Source: an uncultured Clostridia bacterium (GTDB lineage Bacteria; Bacillota; Clostridia; Saccharofermentanales; Saccharofermentanaceae). Taken from it: a stretch of 64,000 nt of DNA. Both the position numbers and the translations under genes were made by a program. Location: contig CAMIYM010000002.1 in NCBI GenBank assembly GCA_946403085.1, forward strand, positions 186,001-250,000. The letters are read 5' to 3'. The notes under the pieces are model-generated. The model was not told the origin of the DNA. It did not search any database and saw nothing but the letters and a program-made list of their open reading frames with translations. This document shows, in pieces, positions 61,676 to 64,000 of this stretch. How positions within the stretch are numbered: position 1 is the first letter of the stretch; each line of letters begins with the position of its first letter.

Positions 61676-62464
61676 CTATCTGTAATGCGTATCTATCAGC
61701 CTGTCCAGCGTCATGGTATTGAGTGGCGTCGTGTCTGACTCGAACGTATAGAAAAGCCTGTCGCCCAGCACGATGCCGGCCTTGCTATAGTTATTGGCCC
61801 TCTCCACCATATCCTCTTTATAGTCGGGATCACCCATCTTTCCGCAATGTTCGTGATACAGGATCTTCCTATCGCTCATCCTCAAGATCGAGAAGTCCGG
61901 ATGAATGATCCTGCCTCCGATTTTCAGCGGGCACTCGTACCTGTATGGAATACCCTTCGCAAAAAGCCTGTCAGCTATCATGACCTCCGACTTCGACCTG
62001 ACCCGCTCGCCTTTTATGGTCGTAAAAACAGGCGCGTCCTTCTTGAACGGCTTGCGCTTATATGGCGTGTTCATCCATTTTTGTGCAAACGCTTCATCGC
62101 AAACATTTATAGGAGTCGCGTACAGTTTCCGCCCTTCGGGGAGACTGTCGTAGACGTCTTCTGCCAGCGTGTCCGGGTAGAGCCTAAGCATCTTTAAGAT
62201 TGCTTTCTGCTCTGTTTTCGCGCCCCTCAAGACTTTATTCAGATAGTCTTTCTGGACTAACTGCAAGATTAGATCACTTTCTTCAGAGGAAAGATATTTC
62301 TCTCTTACTCCTTCTCCATCAAGGTAGTAGTAATACTTGCCATTACGCTCTTTAACATTAATTCTTTCTGCAGGAAGCTCCTCAATTCGCCTGGTTATAT
62401 CTTCCACACTTTTTGAGAGTAATCCGTATCGCGCATTCAAAGCTTTTCTGATATCAATGGCCAT
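61676..62464 (-). CDS. PD-(D/E)XK nuclease-like protein
   Basis: A 262-residue protein. The first about 115 residues are charged and helical. The second half reads like a PD-(D/E)XK nuclease core: RSKSEVMIADRL (Glu near 161), GRIIHPDFSI (Asp near 190), ILYHEHCGKMGDP (Glu near 203 as E-x-C position) and a helix with YKEDMVERANNY. A lysine at the usual place is not clear, so activity is uncertain. Ribosome site AGGAGGTGATC precedes the ATG at 62464. It is convergent with proC (3-base gap) and lies next to a repeat-filled gap. Confidence 0.6.
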   Translation of the reverse strand: MAIDIRKALNARYGLLSKSVEDITRRIEELPAERINVKERNGKYYYYLDGEGVREKYLSSEESDLILQLVQKDYLNKVLRGAKTEQKAILKMLRLYPDTLAEDVYDSLPEGRKLYATPINVCDEAFAQKWMNTPYKRKPFKKDAPVFTTIKGERVRSKSEVMIADRLFAKGIPYRYECPLKIGGRIIHPDFSILRMSDRKILYHEHCGKMGDPDYKEDMVERANNYSKAGIVLGDRLFYTFESDTTPLNTMTLDRLIDTHYR

Positions 62465-62529
62465 AACTGATCACCTCCTGTTTCAAGTGAATCAATTATA
62501 TGACCGCAAAACCCTCAAAATCTCGTGTT

Positions 62530-62675
62530 TTGGGAAGATTGAGACTTTTTGGGGGTAATTGAGACTAGTCTCATTTTTTACTAGCTGTATCTGAAACACG
62601 ATTATTTTGCCCGTTTCAGATACAAAAATGGCAATTCTGTATCTGAAACGCATATTTTTCGAGCAGTTCAGATAC
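62530..62675. repeat. Two local inverted-repeat families (GAGACT and GTATCTGAAAC)
   Basis: GAGACT occurs at 62540 and 62560 and as AGTCTC at 62566. GTATCTGAAAC occurs at 62586 and 62639 and, inverted, at 62612 (GTTTCAGATAC) and 62667 (GTTCAGATAC). Gaps are AT-rich. The stretch is non-coding and about 55 bases upstream of the PD-(D/E)XK-like gene. Confidence 0.7.
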
Positions 62676-62773
62676 AGTTGCAGCAGGAGGCTGGGAAGTA
62701 CATCGCCGCGCGTCCATAGGGGGCAATGGGCAGCGGAGCGAGGCCGGCCGCGCACGAAAACCACAAATAACAA

Positions 62774-62799
62774 ACCGCCCTCATAACTCAGAGAGCGGT
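62774..62799 (-). terminator. Terminator after potD
   Basis: ACCGCTCTC and GAGGGCGGT form a 9-bp stem with one wobble and an 8-base loop, followed by TTGTTATTT on the minus strand, 29 bases after the potD stop. The rest of the 62465-62827 gap holds the repeat cluster and a GC-rich patch (62693-62755) with no feature I recognise. Confidence 0.75.
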
Positions 62800-62827
62800 C
62801 TGCCTGATAAGGAAATCGTTAACGCGG

Positions 62828-63937
62828 TTACGCGCTAGCTTTTACTGTATTCCACAGCTCGGTGTACTTCTCTTCGAGCGCATCGGAGGTGTAGTAAACC
62901 TCAAGTGTGCTGAAGACCTTTTCATCAGGATAGTAGTACTTGTTGCCTGATACTTCAGGGTCGAGCATGTCCTTTGCTGCTGTGTTAGGTGTTGAATAGC
63001 CGACGAATTCGCAGTTCTCGAGGGCGATCTCAGGATCGTACATGAAGTTGATGAACTCCATCGCACCCTCGTAGTTCTTGCAGTTTGTGGGGACGCACAT
63101 CATGTCTACTGACCAGTTGGAGCCCTCAGGGAGAACGAACTGGAGATCGATGTCCTTTTTGCCGAGTTCCTCGACTCTGTCGAGCATGACGATGTGGTCA
63201 CCGGACCATGCGATGGATGCTGCGAGCTCGCCTGCTGCCATCTTATCCTTGAGGTTATCTACGCCATAAGCAGGATGAAGTGCGCTCTTCTGCTTGATGA
63301 GAAGGTCGCGTGCCTTGTTAAGCTCTTCCTCGTTCATGGAGTTGATGGAGTAACCATAGTAGTTAAGAGCGGTGCCGATCGACTCACGCATTGAATCGTA
63401 CATACCTACTGAACGTCCGCTTTCTGTATCGAAAAGAACATTCCAGATGACCTTCGGGTCTGTTGTTCCTTCAGGAAGCTCGACCTTGTTGGCATCGTAT
63501 ACAAGACCTACTGTGCAGAAGAGGTAAGGAACTGCATAGTCCAATACCTGACCTGAGATCTCAGCGTTGTCTGTGTACTTAACTTCACGGAACATGGGGT
63601 CCATGTACTTCTGGACTGCGGGAAGCTTCGACCAGTCGAGGGGCTGGATCCAGTCTTCCTCGATAAGACGGCATACCATGTATTCGGAAGGAATGATTAC
63701 GTCATAGCCGTTTGAAAGGTTAGGATACATTGTCTCGTTAGTCTCGAATGTTCTGTAGACGACATCGTACTGGGGGAACTTTGCCTCGAACTTGGCGATG
63801 GTCTCTTCTGCGATGTACTCGCCCCAGTTGTAGATAACGAGCTGCTGCTTCTTTGCACAGCCGCATGACAGGATCATGGATCCGCCCATGACGAGCGCTG
63901 TAATGGAAGCAATTACTTTCCTTACGTTCTTGTTCAT
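62828..63937 (-). CDS. potD: Spermidine/putrescine-binding lipoprotein PotD
   Basis: A 369-residue extracellular binding protein of the polyamine ABC importer. The signal peptide ends in ILSCGC, so either of two cysteines may be lipidated. The mature chain has VIYNWGEYIAEETIAKFE and YDVIIPSEYMVCRLI, close to PotD. AAAGGAG lies about 10 bases before the ATG. It follows a truncated gene at the window edge, probably the permease, as last gene of the potABCD order. Confidence 0.93.
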   Translation of the reverse strand: MNKNVRKVIASITALVMGGSMILSCGCAKKQQLVIYNWGEYIAEETIAKFEAKFPQYDVVYRTFETNETMYPNLSNGYDVIIPSEYMVCRLIEEDWIQPLDWSKLPAVQKYMDPMFREVKYTDNAEISGQVLDYAVPYLFCTVGLVYDANKVELPEGTTDPKVIWNVLFDTESGRSVGMYDSMRESIGTALNYYGYSINSMNEEELNKARDLLIKQKSALHPAYGVDNLKDKMAAGELAASIAWSGDHIVMLDRVEELGKKDIDLQFVLPEGSNWSVDMMCVPTNCKNYEGAMEFINFMYDPEIALENCEFVGYSTPNTAAKDMLDPEVSGNKYYYPDEKVFSTLEVYYTSDALEEKYTELWNTVKASA

Positions 63938-63958
63938 TTCTTTACTCTCCTTTTATGC

Positions 63959-64000
63959 TCATTTAGCTTTTACGTTTTTAATCGCCGTGCCCGAAAACCA
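63959..64000 (-). CDS. C-terminal end of an upstream gene, probably potC permease
   Basis: Only 13 codons and a TGA are visible (ending IKNVKAK), 21 bases before potD on the same strand. The identity is inferred from the usual potC-potD order. Confidence 0.4.
   Translation of the reverse strand, partial: WFSGTAIKNVKAK

Overview
The window looks like a chromosomal segment of an anaerobic, fibre-degrading, Gram-positive Clostridia bacterium, perhaps a rumen or gut relative of Lachnospiraceae or Saccharofermentans. This placement is inferred from moderate GC, strong AGGAGG ribosome sites, lipobox lipoproteins, xylan enzymes (GH10, GH67), ferredoxin-type aldo/keto reductase, MgtE, VanZ and DUF3737 proteins. 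No rRNA or complete tRNA gene, no CRISPR array and no clear prophage or IS element were seen.

Layout. 1-6 kb: a truncated GT-C glycosyltransferase, a large solute-binding lipoprotein and a secreted GH10 xylanase. 6-9 kb: PlsC-like and lipid-kinase genes and an unknown lipoprotein. 9-11 kb: mgtE plus a TSCPD protein behind a long structured leader with its own promoter and terminator. 11-15 kb: a surface-polysaccharide operon (GtrA, GT2, GT-C, wecB). 16-20 kb: a WYL-type regulator divergent from two tandem structured RNAs (one with a tRNA-like T-arm), a DUF2828/TROVE-like vWA protein and the RNA ligase RtcB, together a Ro/Y-RNA/RtcB-type RNA repair locus. 20-26 kb: aldo/keto reductase, then cysK and metY behind a 38-codon cysteine-rich leader peptide, then an acyltransferase-3 gene. 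26-30 kb: a nickel-pincer cofactor operon (larE, larB, larC) headed by a DtxR/MntR-like regulator and two small membrane proteins. 30-36 kb: DUF3737, MscS, a complete three-gene ABC importer, a membrane-anchored propeller-like protein and VanZ.

36-46 kb: a 29-residue Hol-Tox-like toxin with a probable antisense RNA, flanked by direct repeats. Next to it is a fusion of an XRE helix-turn-helix with a complete desulfoferrodoxin domain. Then come a DMT exporter, a run of small acetyltransferase/methyltransferase/patatin genes, and a VTC-DUF4956-Cthe_2159 surface operon. 46-50 kb: GH67 alpha-glucuronidase and a second large solute-binding lipoprotein paralogous to the first. 50-56 kb: an AT-rich accessory stretch whose striking member fuses an S-4TM putative pore-forming domain to a LicD-like nucleotidyltransferase. 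56-64 kb: RlmD-like methyltransferase, PBP1A, proB, proC, a PD-(D/E)XK-like protein beside a repeat cluster, and potD with the tail of an upstream permease.

Working together: the xylanase would cut xylan outside the cell, a solute-binding lipoprotein could capture oligosaccharides, and the cytosolic glucuronidase would trim them. The lar genes make a nickel cofactor, but no larA racemase is present here. The most unusual items are the RNA-repair locus, the S-4TM/LicD fusion, the cysteine leader peptide, the mgtE leader RNA, the toxin cassette, and three intergenic regions each filled with a different short inverted-repeat motif. All family calls are by eye from motifs; no database search was run.
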